Below, piece after piece: positions 52,761-61,434 of a stretch of 64,000 nt of DNA (its first letter is position 1; every line of letters starts with the position of its first letter). Position numbers and translations under genes: made by a program. Source of the DNA: an uncultured Clostridium sp. (GTDB lineage: Bacteria > Bacillota > Clostridia > Lachnospirales > Lachnospiraceae); contig CAMEIH010000002.1 of NCBI GenBank assembly GCA_945917985.1, positions 43,613 through 107,612 of the forward strand, given 5' to 3'. Below the pieces are notes generated by a model. The model searched no databases, had not been told where the DNA came from, and saw only the letters and a program-made list of their open reading frames with translations.

Positions 52761-53696
52761 TTATCGATGATTCAACGCCTCTGCAATATCAGCTTTCATA
52801 TCCTCCACAGCCGCTCTCGAGGCTTCCGCAAAATGCTCGGGTCCAAAAGCTGCATACTTTTCCTGCTGGTATGCTGCGATAATTCCTCTTGAAGAATTGA
52901 CGATAGCACCCAGTCCGTCTTCATTAAAGAAATGGACAAGGTCAGCACCCTTGCCTCCCTGGGCACCGTATCCGGGTACCAGAATGTAACTCTTTGGCAT
53001 AACCTTTCGGAGAATCTTACCCATTTCCGGATAAGTGGCGCCTACCACAGCTCCGATGTAGCTGTAGCTTTCACCCATGTGTTCCTCGCCCCATTTGGCA
53101 ACCTGTTCACCAACCACCTCATAGAGAGGTCTGTTGTCTGCATCCGAAAGCTTTCTGTCCTGGAACTCCCCGCTGCTTGGATTGGAGGTCTTTACCAGAA
53201 TGAACAACCCTTTGTTCTCCTCCTTACATACCTTGATAAAGGGTTTCACCCCGTCAGAACCAAGATAAGGATTAACAGTGGCAAAATCCTCATCAAAACC
53301 ATAATAAGCGTTGCTTCCTACCTGCACCTTTCCAAGATGACCCACAGCATAAGCTTCGGAAGTGGAACCGATATCTCCTCTCTTGATATCACCGATCACA
53401 ACAAGATCCTTCGATTTGCAGTAATCTACCGTCTTCTTAAATGCCATAAGACCGGGAATACCAAACTGCTCATACATGGCGATCTGGGGTTTTACTGCAG
53501 GCACCAGATCATAAATGTTGTCTACAATCTCTTTATTGTACTGAAAGATTGCCTCTGCAGCGCCCTCTAAGGTCTCTCCAAATTCCGCAAATGCTTTCTT
53601 CTGAATGTGCTCCGGGATAAACTTCATCATGGGATCAAGACCTACCACAATGGGTGCACCCGTTACTTTTATCTTATTAACTAACTTGTTGATCAT
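52761..53696 (-). CDS. pyrF: Orotidine 5'-phosphate decarboxylase
   Basis: A 311-residue PyrF of the longer (type 2) class. Active-site block VVIGDIKRGDIGSTSEAYAV has the Lys-Asp pairs of the catalytic centre; PITVVGLDPM-like N-terminus APIVVGLDPMMKF and the C-terminal VPGYGAQGGKGADL phosphate-binding loop are present. It decarboxylates OMP to UMP. Its start lies 1 bp after the ATP-cone gene stop, so the two are cotranscribed. Two kinase genes follow on the same strand, then pyrE. Confidence 0.97.
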   Translation of the reverse strand: MINKLVNKIKVTGAPIVVGLDPMMKFIPEHIQKKAFAEFGETLEGAAEAIFQYNKEIVDNIYDLVPAVKPQIAMYEQFGIPGLMAFKKTVDYCKSKDLVVIGDIKRGDIGSTSEAYAVGHLGKVQVGSNAYYGFDEDFATVNPYLGSDGVKPFIKVCKEENKGLFILVKTSNPSSGEFQDRKLSDADNRPLYEVVGEQVAKWGEEHMGESYSYIGAVVGATYPEMGKILRKVMPKSYILVPGYGAQGGKGADLVHFFNEDGLGAIVNSSRGIIAAYQQEKYAAFGPEHFAEASRAAVEDMKADIAEALNHR

Positions 53697-53697
53697 G

Positions 53698-53964
53698 CTA
53701 TATGCCCTCCTGATATACTCTGGCTGCTTCCGCGTAGCCTGCCTGTGTAAGAACTCTTCCTACACTGTACCTGATATCCTCCGCAAGGATGCCGCCATCT
53801 GATACTCTTTCCTGAAAATCCGCCGTAACACGAAGGGCGAGAAGATCTGCCGTGTCATCACTGTCCATGATATCCACAGCTGTCAATGCCCGCATAATGG
53901 CATCACTGATCTTTGTCAAAGTAAAATCTGAAACCGCTCCATCTGCCTTGATTACCTGAATCAT
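53698..53964 (-). CDS. Free-standing ATP-cone domain protein
   Basis: An 88-residue protein made of one ATP-cone: MIQVIKADGAVSDFTLTKIS followed by DAIMRALTAVDIMDSDDTA and a helical end (RYSVGRVLTQAGYAEAARVY). ATP-cones normally sit at the N-terminus of ribonucleotide reductases or in NrdR, where they sense ATP/dATP. Here there is no zinc ribbon and no reductase domain. GGAGGG before the ATG at 53964 fixes the start; a longer frame reads through unrelated sequence. Its stop is 1 bp from pyrF, so it may sense nucleotides for that operon. That role is inferred. Confidence 0.8.
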   Translation of the reverse strand: MIQVIKADGAVSDFTLTKISDAIMRALTAVDIMDSDDTADLLALRVTADFQERVSDGGILAEDIRYSVGRVLTQAGYAEAARVYQEGI

Positions 53965-54030
53965 AGTGTATCCCTCCATGTGAAAAGCTGACATAAAAAT
54001 TCTAACATCGGGGTATCTAAAAGTCAATAA

Positions 54031-54085
54031 AAAAGCACAAGATATTGTGGATTTACAAATCTGTCCGCAACACATCTTGTGCTTT
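54031..54085 (-). terminator. Terminator after the TPR lipoprotein gene
   Basis: Arms AAAGCACAAGAT and ATCTTGTGCTTT enclose a long loop; TTTTTTATTG follows on the minus strand. The T-run and perfect stem make a convincing terminator. Confidence 0.8.
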
Positions 54086-54153
54086 ACATTTTTCCGTATT
54101 TTTGTGACATTCCGCTCTTTTCAGCGCGCTTTGAGGAATTATATTCGCTCTTT

Positions 54154-55206
54154 TCAGCGTGTTTTCAAAAATTCGTATTCTCTCTTTGCCGTTTCATCAT
54201 CAGGATAGGTCTTCAGATAATTGCCAAGAAGAACTGCTGCCTGCTTATACTCTCCCAGTTTTTCATATGCCACAATCTCATTCATTTTCAGCACCTGCAT
54301 CATACCGTTGTCTTCCACCTGCATGGCCTGCTGAAATGCCTGAAGAGCTCCTTCATAATCCCCCATTTCCATCTTGCACAGCCCCATCTGGTTTAAGATC
54401 TCCGGGCAGTCTTCCCCGCTGTCATTTAAAAAGGTATTATAAACACTGATGGCATAATTGTAATCGCCCAGTTCTTCATGGGTTTTGCCGAGGAAAAGCA
54501 CCGCCTCATAGCCGGATTCCTCCTTTGCCTTGTCGAGGTAAGTGCGGGCATTCTCATAATCGCCGAGATAATAGCTGATCCGTCCCTTTTCAAAATTGGT
54601 CATATATTTGGTGCCGCTTTCCATGGCGCTCTGCAGATAGGCCTGGCCGGATTCCTTATACCCGTTTTCACTTAAGACACAATAAATATCAATCAGTCTG
54701 TCATAATCTCTGATGTTCAGAGAAATCGTCATGTCAAAATCGGCAAGTGCCTGCTCCAGATTTCCTCTTTCCGTCTCAATCACGCCTCTTAAATAATAGG
54801 CATCCCTCTCCTCGGGCTTAAGAGCAATGATGGCATCGTAAACCTGCAATGCCTGATCCGTTTCTCCCTGCTTATAGTAGGCGGTGGCAAGATAATAATT
54901 CACATCGTAATCCATATCATCCACCCTGCCGTCACTGCAGGAAAGAGCAGTTTCAAAGGCAGTAACCGCTTCCGCATACTGTGTTTTTCCAAGATAAGCA
55001 ATTCCCTCGCCTCGGTAGAGAAGTCTTTCATTCTCCCCCGCTTCCTTTGCCGCTTCAAAACTGGCAAGAGCCGTATCATAATCAAGTGCTTTGACAGCAG
55101 TCATTCCCGCTTCGATATTTTCATTTTGATTTCCAAATCCGCATCCGGCAAACAACAAAGCAAAAACTGCCATGAGCGGCATCATTTTCATCCATCTTAT
55201 GTTCAT
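54154..55206 (-). CDS. Tetratricopeptide-repeat lipoprotein
   Basis: A 350-residue lipoprotein: signal peptide with lipobox LFAGC (Cys22), then about eight to nine TPR units (for example YDTALASFEAAKEAGENERL, TQYAEAVTAFETALS, GETDQALQVYDAIIALKPE, GDYNYAISVYNTFLND, GDYEGALQAFQQAMQ). It probably acts as an extracytoplasmic scaffold for protein contacts; the partner is unknown. A short direct repeat (CGCTCTTTTCAGCG at about 54113 and 54146) duplicates the stop-codon region. It is upstream of the ATP-cone-pyrF unit but separated by a terminator. Confidence 0.9.
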   Translation of the reverse strand: MNIRWMKMMPLMAVFALLFAGCGFGNQNENIEAGMTAVKALDYDTALASFEAAKEAGENERLLYRGEGIAYLGKTQYAEAVTAFETALSCSDGRVDDMDYDVNYYLATAYYKQGETDQALQVYDAIIALKPEERDAYYLRGVIETERGNLEQALADFDMTISLNIRDYDRLIDIYCVLSENGYKESGQAYLQSAMESGTKYMTNFEKGRISYYLGDYENARTYLDKAKEESGYEAVLFLGKTHEELGDYNYAISVYNTFLNDSGEDCPEILNQMGLCKMEMGDYEGALQAFQQAMQVEDNGMMQVLKMNEIVAYEKLGEYKQAAVLLGNYLKTYPDDETAKREYEFLKTR

Positions 55207-55272
55207 CCGTTATCTCCATCCGGCACCTAAAACCTACACTTTTGATTGTAGCACATTTTTCAGCCAAATACA

Positions 55273-56646
55273 TTACCAATTTTTACGAAGTCCTTTCGGA
55301 TAATGGTTTTTCATGATGCCGTTTGTCGCTTTCCCCCATCCCAGGCTGTAGCCCTCCACACTGATCAAACAAAAACCGTTTTTCCCTTTCGTCTCAAAGG
55401 TTTCCCCTCTCAGATATTTTTCCGCAAGACCGCTTTCAAGGGTCAGATCCTCTGCCAGAGATACCTCCTCCGACTTTAGGGAGAGAGCCAGTGCATGGGC
55501 CGGCTCAAACCTGTTTTTCTTTAATGTTCCGAGGTGAAGCCCGGGGCGGAGTACCTTCAGTCTGCTCAGAGATGGTGCGCCTTCCGGTGCCAGATAAAGC
55601 TGGTCCCCGAACCGCAGCAATACTCCTTTCAGATTCTTATGCAGAAATTCTCTTTTAAACTCTGTAAATTCTTTACACTCCTTTTCGGGAATCCCCTGTA
55701 AAAGTCCGTATCTTCCGGCTCTCTCACCGGAAAGTAAGGTTCCTTCCTTCCTAAGTACCGCCGCAAAATGTCCCTCGCCCTTCAGCTTGTGAGGCCAGAG
55801 TCTTATGGTATGTTCGACTCCGTCTGCGGCTCCTTCCACCCATTCCGGATGTCCCGCTTCCATTCCGTCCCTGTATTCTACCGGAACAACGGAAAACTCC
55901 GGGTGCCTTTTCAAAAATCTGCTGACACTCCCCTCATCCTCCTCAGGGGCAAAGGTACAGGTAGAATAGACAAGTCTTCCGCCGACCGCCAGCATCTGTG
56001 CCGCATAGTCCAAGATCTCATCCTGTCTTTCCGCACACATTGTCACGTTTTCGGGGCTCCACTCAATGCAGGCCTCCTCATTTTTTCGGAACATCCCCTC
56101 CCCCGAACAGGGAGCATCCACCAGGATTCTGTCAAAATAAGCCGGAAAATGCTGAGCGAGAACATCCGGGGAATGATTCACCACGATGGCATTGGTGATC
56201 CCCATTCTCTCAATATTTTCCGATAAGATTTTTGCCCTTGCGGGGTGAATCTCATTGCAGATCAGGATTCCTTCTCCACCCATGGCTGCCCCAATCTGGG
56301 TGCTTTTCCCGCCTGGCGCCGCACACAGATCAAGCACCCTTTCTCCGGGCTTAGCATCCAGAAGCTGTGCCGGTACCATGGCGCTTGCCTCCTGAATATA
56401 GTAGACACCTGCCTCATGATAGGGGTGCTTTCCGGGTCTGTCCTCCTCTTCATAATAGTAGCCGTTCTCTGCAAAGGGAACGGGCGTCAGATGAAAGGAG
56501 GAAACGTCCAAAAAGCGCCCGCTATCCCCCTTTAAGGGGTTTAGCCGCAGCGCCTGATTTCTGGTTTCATTATAGCTTTGTAGAAAATCCGGGTATTCTT
56601 CCTTCAGCATTTTCTGCATCCGGTTTGTAAATGCCTCTGGCAGCAT
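55273..56646 (-). CDS. RsmB/NOP-family rRNA (cytosine-5) methyltransferase, RsmF-like
   Basis: A 457-residue enzyme. N-terminal region, SAM-dependent methylase core (VLDLCAAPGGKSTQIG; VDAPCSGEGMFRK; VYSTCTFAPEED with the catalytic Cys) and a C-terminal RsmF-type RNA-binding domain with PUA-like features (KGLRKNW end). It should methylate a cytosine of 16S rRNA. It follows aspS by 13 bp and both are probably cotranscribed. The final residues after GWGKATNGIMKNHYPKGL match the usual family ending. Confidence 0.93.
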   Translation of the reverse strand: MLPEAFTNRMQKMLKEEYPDFLQSYNETRNQALRLNPLKGDSGRFLDVSSFHLTPVPFAENGYYYEEEDRPGKHPYHEAGVYYIQEASAMVPAQLLDAKPGERVLDLCAAPGGKSTQIGAAMGGEGILICNEIHPARAKILSENIERMGITNAIVVNHSPDVLAQHFPAYFDRILVDAPCSGEGMFRKNEEACIEWSPENVTMCAERQDEILDYAAQMLAVGGRLVYSTCTFAPEEDEGSVSRFLKRHPEFSVVPVEYRDGMEAGHPEWVEGAADGVEHTIRLWPHKLKGEGHFAAVLRKEGTLLSGERAGRYGLLQGIPEKECKEFTEFKREFLHKNLKGVLLRFGDQLYLAPEGAPSLSRLKVLRPGLHLGTLKKNRFEPAHALALSLKSEEVSLAEDLTLESGLAEKYLRGETFETKGKNGFCLISVEGYSLGWGKATNGIMKNHYPKGLRKNW

Positions 56647-56659
56647 ATATCATACCTCG

Positions 56660-58426
56660 TTATGCATTCTTGTCCTGAATATCAATTTTAATGTGAACAT
56701 CGCGAAGCTGCTTTTCATCAACCTCGGAGGGTGCTCCCATCATCACATCCTGTGCCGTCTTGTTCATCGGGAACGGAATAATCTCACGAATACTCTCCTC
56801 ACCCGCGATCAGCATTACCATACGGTCTACGCCGGGTGCAATACCTGCATGCGGCGGTGCGCCGTAGCAGAACGCATTGTACATGGCAGGGAATTTGGCC
56901 TTTACATGTTCCTCGTCGAGTCCCACGATCTGGAAGGCCTTCACCATGATCTCGGGGTCATGATTTCGGACAGCTCCCGACGAAAGCTCAACGCCGTTAC
57001 ATACAAGGTCATACTGGTAAGCATAGATATCAAGGGGATCCTTATTGATAAGAGCATCCATTCCGCCCTGTGGCATGGAGAAAGGATTGTGACAGAATTC
57101 CAGTTCTCCGCTCTCTTCTCCGATCTCATACATGGGGAAGTCTACGATCCAACAGAATTCATAGCAGTCCTGCTTCATATGGGCTTCGCTTGCTGCTCCA
57201 AGGAAACGGCGGTACACACCTGCAGTCTTCTGTGCATCCAGGAGCTTGCCTGCTGCCACGCCCACAAAATCACCGGGCTTTAAGCCGAGGGCTTCCACAA
57301 CTGCCTCTTTTCTCTCCTGCAGGAACTTGGAGATGCCACCCACCAATTCTCCGTTTTCATCCAGTTTAAACCAGTATACTTTATTGCCGCTCTGTACTTC
57401 CACATCTGCACAGATCTTGTCTATCACTTTACGGGTAGCGTTAAAGTTGTCCACCACAATGGCTTTCACTGTCTGGCCTTCAAAGGGTCCGAAACCACAG
57501 TCTGCCATCACAGCCGTAGCATCCTGAAGCACTAGATCAATACGAAGATCGGGCTTGTCGGAGCCGTATTTTTCCATGGCATCCTTATAGGAAATCCTCT
57601 CAAATGGCGCTTTAGAAGCAGTCTTATATTTACCATACTTGGCAAATACGGGAGGAAGAACATCCTCAATGACTGAGAATACATCCTCCTGGGACGCAAA
57701 TGCCATCTCCATATCCAGCTGATAGAACTCTCCGGGAGAACGGTCCGCTCTTGCATCCTCATCTCTGAAGCAGGGCGCGATCTGGAAATATCTGTCAAAA
57801 CCGGAGGTCATAAGAAGCTGTTTAAACTGCTGAGGTGCCTGGGGCAGCGCATAGAACTTGCCCGGATGATTTCTTGCAGGTACCAGATAGTCTCTTGCCC
57901 CTTCCGGTGAGGAACAGGTAAGGATCGGTGTGGTGATCTCAAGGAAATCATGGTCGATCATACTCTTCCTGAGTTCTGCCACGATCTTACTTCTAAGTAC
58001 GATCTTGTCTCTCACCTCTGGATTTCTAAGATCCAGATATCTGTATTTGAGCCTGGTTGCCTCATCCGCTTCCTTGGAACGGTTGATTTCAAAAGGAAGC
58101 TCGTTATAGATACATTTACCCAGTACGGTAATATCCTCGGGAACTACCTCGATGTCACCGGTGGGAAGATTGGCATTCTTGCTGGAACGCTCCCTGACCA
58201 CACCGGTAATGGAAAGCGTGGACTCGTTATTTACGCCGTTTAATTTTGCCATCATCTCTTCTGTCTCAATGACGACCTGAGTAACCCCGTAAAAATCACG
58301 GAGGATTAAAAATCCAAGATTTTTGCTGACCTTGCGCATGTTGTCATAAAAGCCGACGATCGTGACCTTCTGACCCACATCGGAGAGCCTTAATTGATTA
58401 CAATTATGTGTTCTTGACTGTACCAT
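56660..58426 (-). CDS. aspS: Aspartyl-tRNA synthetase
   Basis: A 588-residue class II synthetase of the bacterial type. N-terminal OB-fold (anticodon-binding), motif 1 region with YRYLDLRNPEVRDKIVLRSK, motif 2 FRDEDARADRSPGEFYQLDM, an inserted GAD domain (~280-400) and motif 3 GIAPGVDRMVMLIAG. It charges tRNA-Asp. The upstream promoter overlaps the end of the esterase gene, and no T-box leader is seen in the ~80-nt 5' region. AAGGAG precedes the ATG. Confidence 0.98.
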   Translation of the reverse strand: MVQSRTHNCNQLRLSDVGQKVTIVGFYDNMRKVSKNLGFLILRDFYGVTQVVIETEEMMAKLNGVNNESTLSITGVVRERSSKNANLPTGDIEVVPEDITVLGKCIYNELPFEINRSKEADEATRLKYRYLDLRNPEVRDKIVLRSKIVAELRKSMIDHDFLEITTPILTCSSPEGARDYLVPARNHPGKFYALPQAPQQFKQLLMTSGFDRYFQIAPCFRDEDARADRSPGEFYQLDMEMAFASQEDVFSVIEDVLPPVFAKYGKYKTASKAPFERISYKDAMEKYGSDKPDLRIDLVLQDATAVMADCGFGPFEGQTVKAIVVDNFNATRKVIDKICADVEVQSGNKVYWFKLDENGELVGGISKFLQERKEAVVEALGLKPGDFVGVAAGKLLDAQKTAGVYRRFLGAASEAHMKQDCYEFCWIVDFPMYEIGEESGELEFCHNPFSMPQGGMDALINKDPLDIYAYQYDLVCNGVELSSGAVRNHDPEIMVKAFQIVGLDEEHVKAKFPAMYNAFCYGAPPHAGIAPGVDRMVMLIAGEESIREIIPFPMNKTAQDVMMGAPSEVDEKQLRDVHIKIDIQDKNA

Positions 58427-58504
58427 AATGACTCCTTCATTGTACTGTAATATAGATTTGTATCTGCCCTGCGGCAGTTACTTTACTCAAAAAACTTCTG
58501 CCCC

Positions 58505-58533
58505 ATTATACATTTTTTGTCATTGGTTTGCAA
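58505..58533 (-). promoter_or_regulatory. aspS promoter
   Basis: On the minus strand TTGCAA (58528-58533) and TATAAT (58505-58510) are 17 bp apart. The -35 and spacer lie within the last codons of the esterase gene. Confidence 0.75.
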
Positions 58534-59414
58534 CCCACAAACCTCTTAAAAAACTCACACTCCTCGTCGTTACACTTCCCTGCTTCCGGGAGTCTTATAT
58601 TGACATGGAACACATGGGCGATTTCCTCCTGCTCCTTGCTTCCGTATATCCTGAGCTCGCAGGGAACCGAAAGGCTCTGCAGATGGCGGTACATGGGCTC
58701 CGCATCCGCAACAAGGAAATCATGATAAGCACTCATAACGAAAGCGGGCGGGAAATCAGACGTCATATACTTTATGGTGTCAAGACTTTCCCACATGTCT
58801 TTCGTCAGTTTTTCTTTGTCAATATATTCAAGAAGATACTCGTCAACTTCTGTGTCGACACAGTTTCTGGTATCATAAACTCCGCAGTTAAGCGCCACTG
58901 CCCTCACCTTCACATCGGGTGTCTGAAAGGTAAACAGCTTTGCAAATTCGGGATTGGTAAAGATGGTCAGATAATGGCTGGCAAGCTGGCCGCCTGCGGA
59001 ATCTCCGACCACAAGCAGGTTCTCGGTATCCACATAATATTCTTTTCCATGCTCCTTCAGGAAGCAAAAAACGCTGTTGATATCCTCAAGTGCCGCGGGA
59101 TACTTATTCTCGGGCGCCAGACGGTAGTTGAAATTTACAACCGTAAACCCTCTCTGTGCCAGACTCATGCAATAAAACTGGTAGATCTCCTTTGTGCCGT
59201 ACACCCAGCCGCCGCCATGAATATTGACGATCGTGGGCTGGCATGTGTTTACATCCTTTTTATGGTAAATATCAAGAAGGTTCCATTCGCCGTATGGACC
59301 GTAGGATATGTCATCGTGACGGGTGATGTCCTCCGGCGTGGTCAGGCCTTCGTCTCTTTCCCTGTCGCTGATTGCCCAGTTTGTTCTGATATCCGTAACT
59401 ATTTTGCTTAACAT
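58506..59414 (-). CDS. Alpha/beta-hydrolase esterase, HSL/BD-FAE type
   Basis: A 302-residue hydrolase. Oxyanion motif NIHGGGWVYG, nucleophile Ser in VVGDSAGGQLASHY, an Asp in VMSAYHDFLVADAE and His in EEIAHVFHVN form the usual triad. No signal peptide, so cytoplasmic. Such enzymes deacetylate small esters or xylo-oligosaccharides, which would suit the arabinofuranosidase here, but the genes are far apart. A putative aspS promoter overlaps its 3' end. Confidence 0.88.
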   Translation of the reverse strand: MLSKIVTDIRTNWAISDRERDEGLTTPEDITRHDDISYGPYGEWNLLDIYHKKDVNTCQPTIVNIHGGGWVYGTKEIYQFYCMSLAQRGFTVVNFNYRLAPENKYPAALEDINSVFCFLKEHGKEYYVDTENLLVVGDSAGGQLASHYLTIFTNPEFAKLFTFQTPDVKVRAVALNCGVYDTRNCVDTEVDEYLLEYIDKEKLTKDMWESLDTIKYMTSDFPPAFVMSAYHDFLVADAEPMYRHLQSLSVPCELRIYGSKEQEEIAHVFHVNIRLPEAGKCNDEECEFFKRFVGCKPMTKNV

Positions 59415-59635
59415 GCTCCGTACCTCCAGATAAATATATTTTAAGATGTATGTATGGGATCATGAGCAGAAAAATAACATTTTGGCACATGATGCCAAAC
59501 AGATCATCCCGTAAAACTTTTACTAGACATTATTCTATCTTATTTCATACTATTTGTCACTTTATAAATGTGTAAATCGTATGTATCATAGAAACAGCAA
59601 ATGCGCGCACTGTTTCGGGAAGGAGGTCAGATGGT

Positions 59636-60106
59636 GTGAATCGTAAAAGTGAAGAGGAAATACAACATATTATCCGGACTTATGGCAATCTTCTTTATCG
59701 GAATGCCTATGTACTTCTCGGGAATCCCCACGATGTGCAGGATGTTCTTCAGGAGGTGCTGCTGAAATATATGGAAAAGGCCCCTGTTTTTCAATGTGCA
59801 GAGCATGAAAAGGCCTGGCTGTTAAAGGTCACCTCCAATCTCTGCAAGGATTTCTTACGCTTCAACAAAAAGCATTCCTGTTTTAGTATTGAGAAGCTCG
59901 AAATGCCGGATGTGCAAAAGGAATATCGGGAAATTCTGAGGGAAGTTCTTGCATTGCCTGCCAAATACAAATCAGTACTCGTCCTGCATTACATAGAGGG
60001 ATATCAGCTCAAAGAAGTTGCCGGGATTCTGGGCATTTCGGAAAATGCCGTAAAGAAGCGTATTCAGCGCGGAAAAGAAGCGCTCAAGTTAAAATTAGAT
60101 GAATGA
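59636..60106 (+). CDS. ECF-type RNA polymerase sigma factor
   Basis: A 156-residue sigma-70 family factor with region 2 (IRTYGNLLYRNAYVLLGNP, DVQDVLQEVLLKYM) and region 4 (VLVLHYIEGYQLKEVAGILG, ISENAVKKRIQRGKEALKLK), lacking region 3, as in the ECF group. The GTG start has AAGGAGG at 9 bases. It is followed by the gene for a membrane protein with an FtsX-type extracellular domain, its likely anti-sigma partner. It lies in a plus-strand island among minus-strand genes. No clear autoregulated promoter motif was identified in the 221 bp upstream. Confidence 0.92.
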   Translation: MNRKSEEEIQHIIRTYGNLLYRNAYVLLGNPHDVQDVLQEVLLKYMEKAPVFQCAEHEKAWLLKVTSNLCKDFLRFNKKHSCFSIEKLEMPDVQKEYREILREVLALPAKYKSVLVLHYIEGYQLKEVAGILGISENAVKKRIQRGKEALKLKLDE

Positions 60107-60136
60107 CAGGCCGATGCCTGTAGAAAAGAGGTTATT

Positions 60137-60673
60137 ATGAATGAAACAAATTTTGTCACCGCTATCAATGGACTCACCATGCCGGAAACCATGAAAGCAG
60201 AACTGCTAAATGGCTGTCAGACAAAGCAGCGGACAAAAAATTTCTTTTTCCGTTATTCTAAACTGATCGCGGTGGCAGCAACGGCGGCAGTTCTCATCCT
60301 TACTGCAAGCATTCCTTCCTATGCCGCATACGATTTATACCAGACGAAAAATGTAAATGTCTTTTTTGAGAAAGGGGTCAGTCAGGAGGAAATCGATGCT
60401 GTCGGAGATGCCCTGCGTGCCATGGACGGCGTTTCCTCTGTGGAATTCATTACTGCCGATGAGGCATGGAACACTTTTTCCGCAGAATATCTGCCGGAAG
60501 ACCTTGCCGCTTCCTTTACGGAAAATCCTCTTGCGGATTCCTTCAACTATCATGTGACCATCAGTCTGACTGCCGATACAGAGGAAATCCGGGAGCGAAT
60601 TGAACATCTGCACGGTGTCAGACATACCTCCGATCTGTATGAATTGAAGAAGACTGATCCACAGCCAAAATGA
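60137..60673 (+). CDS. Putative anti-sigma factor with FtsX-type extracellular domain
   Basis: A 178-residue single-pass protein. Cytoplasmic part ~1-42 (TNFVTAINGLTMPETMKAEL), membrane helix ~43-65 (LIAVAATAAVLILTASIPSY), then an extracellular domain ~72-163: NVNVFFEKGVSQEEIDAVGD, RAMDGVSSVEFITADEAW, ENPLADSFNYHVTI and IRERIEHLHGV. This follows closely the FtsX extracellular domain consensus that, in the FtsEX divisome complex, activates wall hydrolases. Here it is not attached to an FtsX permease but to a short N-terminus like that of anti-sigma factors, directly downstream of an ECF sigma gene (30 bp). Sigma sequestration and a wall-stress input are inferred. GAGG precedes the ATG. Confidence 0.8.
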   Translation: MNETNFVTAINGLTMPETMKAELLNGCQTKQRTKNFFFRYSKLIAVAATAAVLILTASIPSYAAYDLYQTKNVNVFFEKGVSQEEIDAVGDALRAMDGVSSVEFITADEAWNTFSAEYLPEDLAASFTENPLADSFNYHVTISLTADTEEIRERIEHLHGVRHTSDLYELKKTDPQPK

Positions 60674-60675
60674 AT

Positions 60676-61422
60676 CTAAAAAGCACCGGACAGGTATCCC
60701 CAGGCACTTATCAGCACCCGGTATATCACCGGTACGATCAGGGCAGGGAGCATATTCCCTACCCTGAATTTCTTTCCGAAGGCAAGATTGACGCCGACAC
60801 AAAAGATCAGTGCCGACCCGATAAAGGACAGATCGCTGATCAAGGCATCACTGATAAAGGAGCCGCAGAAAGCTGCAATCAGTGTGATACTTCCCTGATA
60901 GACAAAGAGAGGAACCGCTGAAAAAACGGCACCGATTCCGCAGGTGGAAGCAAAGATCACCGCCATGACGAAGTCGAGAACCGACTTAGCCATCAGCATG
61001 GAATAATCCCCGCTGATCCCATCCTGTATGGAGCCCACAATCGCCATGGCTCCCACGCAGATGATCAGGGAAACATTGACAAAGCCTTCCACAAAATGAC
61101 TGTCGTTCTGAGCCTTTACCGCCTTCTTGATCTTCTCTCCCAAGGCATCCATTTTATCCTCTATATTCAGCCATTCACCGACAAGGGAGCCGATCACCAG
61201 AGAAAAGATAAGGAGCATGGCTCCCTGCGTTTCCAGCTGCTTTCCGTCTACCACAAACATTTTTGACAGGGCTCCCGACGCTCCGATAAAAATAGTGGCA
61301 AGACCGCAGGCCTGCATCAGAATTTCCTGCATCCGCTTCTTTAAACCGTTTTTCAGGCATAAGCCCAAAAGGCCGCCTGCGATAACAGCGGCCGTATTGA
61401 TCAGTGTTCCCATTCCTATCAT
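60676..61422 (-). CDS. DUF554 membrane protein
   Basis: A 248-residue protein with six or seven hydrophobic segments, characteristic DUF554 features at both ends (GTLINTAAVIAGGLLGLCLK; MLPALIVPVIYRVLISAWG) and GSLVGEWLNIEDKMDALGEK in the first loop. Possibly a transporter; no function is established to my knowledge. It converges with the anti-sigma gene, the two stop codons being 2 bp apart with no terminator seen. AAAGGA precedes the ATG. It follows the HD protein gene by 12 bp. Confidence 0.88.
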   Translation of the reverse strand: MIGMGTLINTAAVIAGGLLGLCLKNGLKKRMQEILMQACGLATIFIGASGALSKMFVVDGKQLETQGAMLLIFSLVIGSLVGEWLNIEDKMDALGEKIKKAVKAQNDSHFVEGFVNVSLIICVGAMAIVGSIQDGISGDYSMLMAKSVLDFVMAVIFASTCGIGAVFSAVPLFVYQGSITLIAAFCGSFISDALISDLSFIGSALIFCVGVNLAFGKKFRVGNMLPALIVPVIYRVLISAWGYLSGAF

Positions 61423-61434
61423 TTTTCTTATCCT

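Noticed and set aside
54105..54165. Direct repeat at the end of the TPR gene as a mobile-element footprint
   Set aside because: A 14-bp repeat about 33 bp apart around the stop codon is better explained by a small local duplication.
58428..59411. Long plus-strand frame opposite the esterase gene
   Set aside because: It mirrors the esterase gene, which has a full catalytic triad and family match; the plus-strand translation has no recognisable domain.
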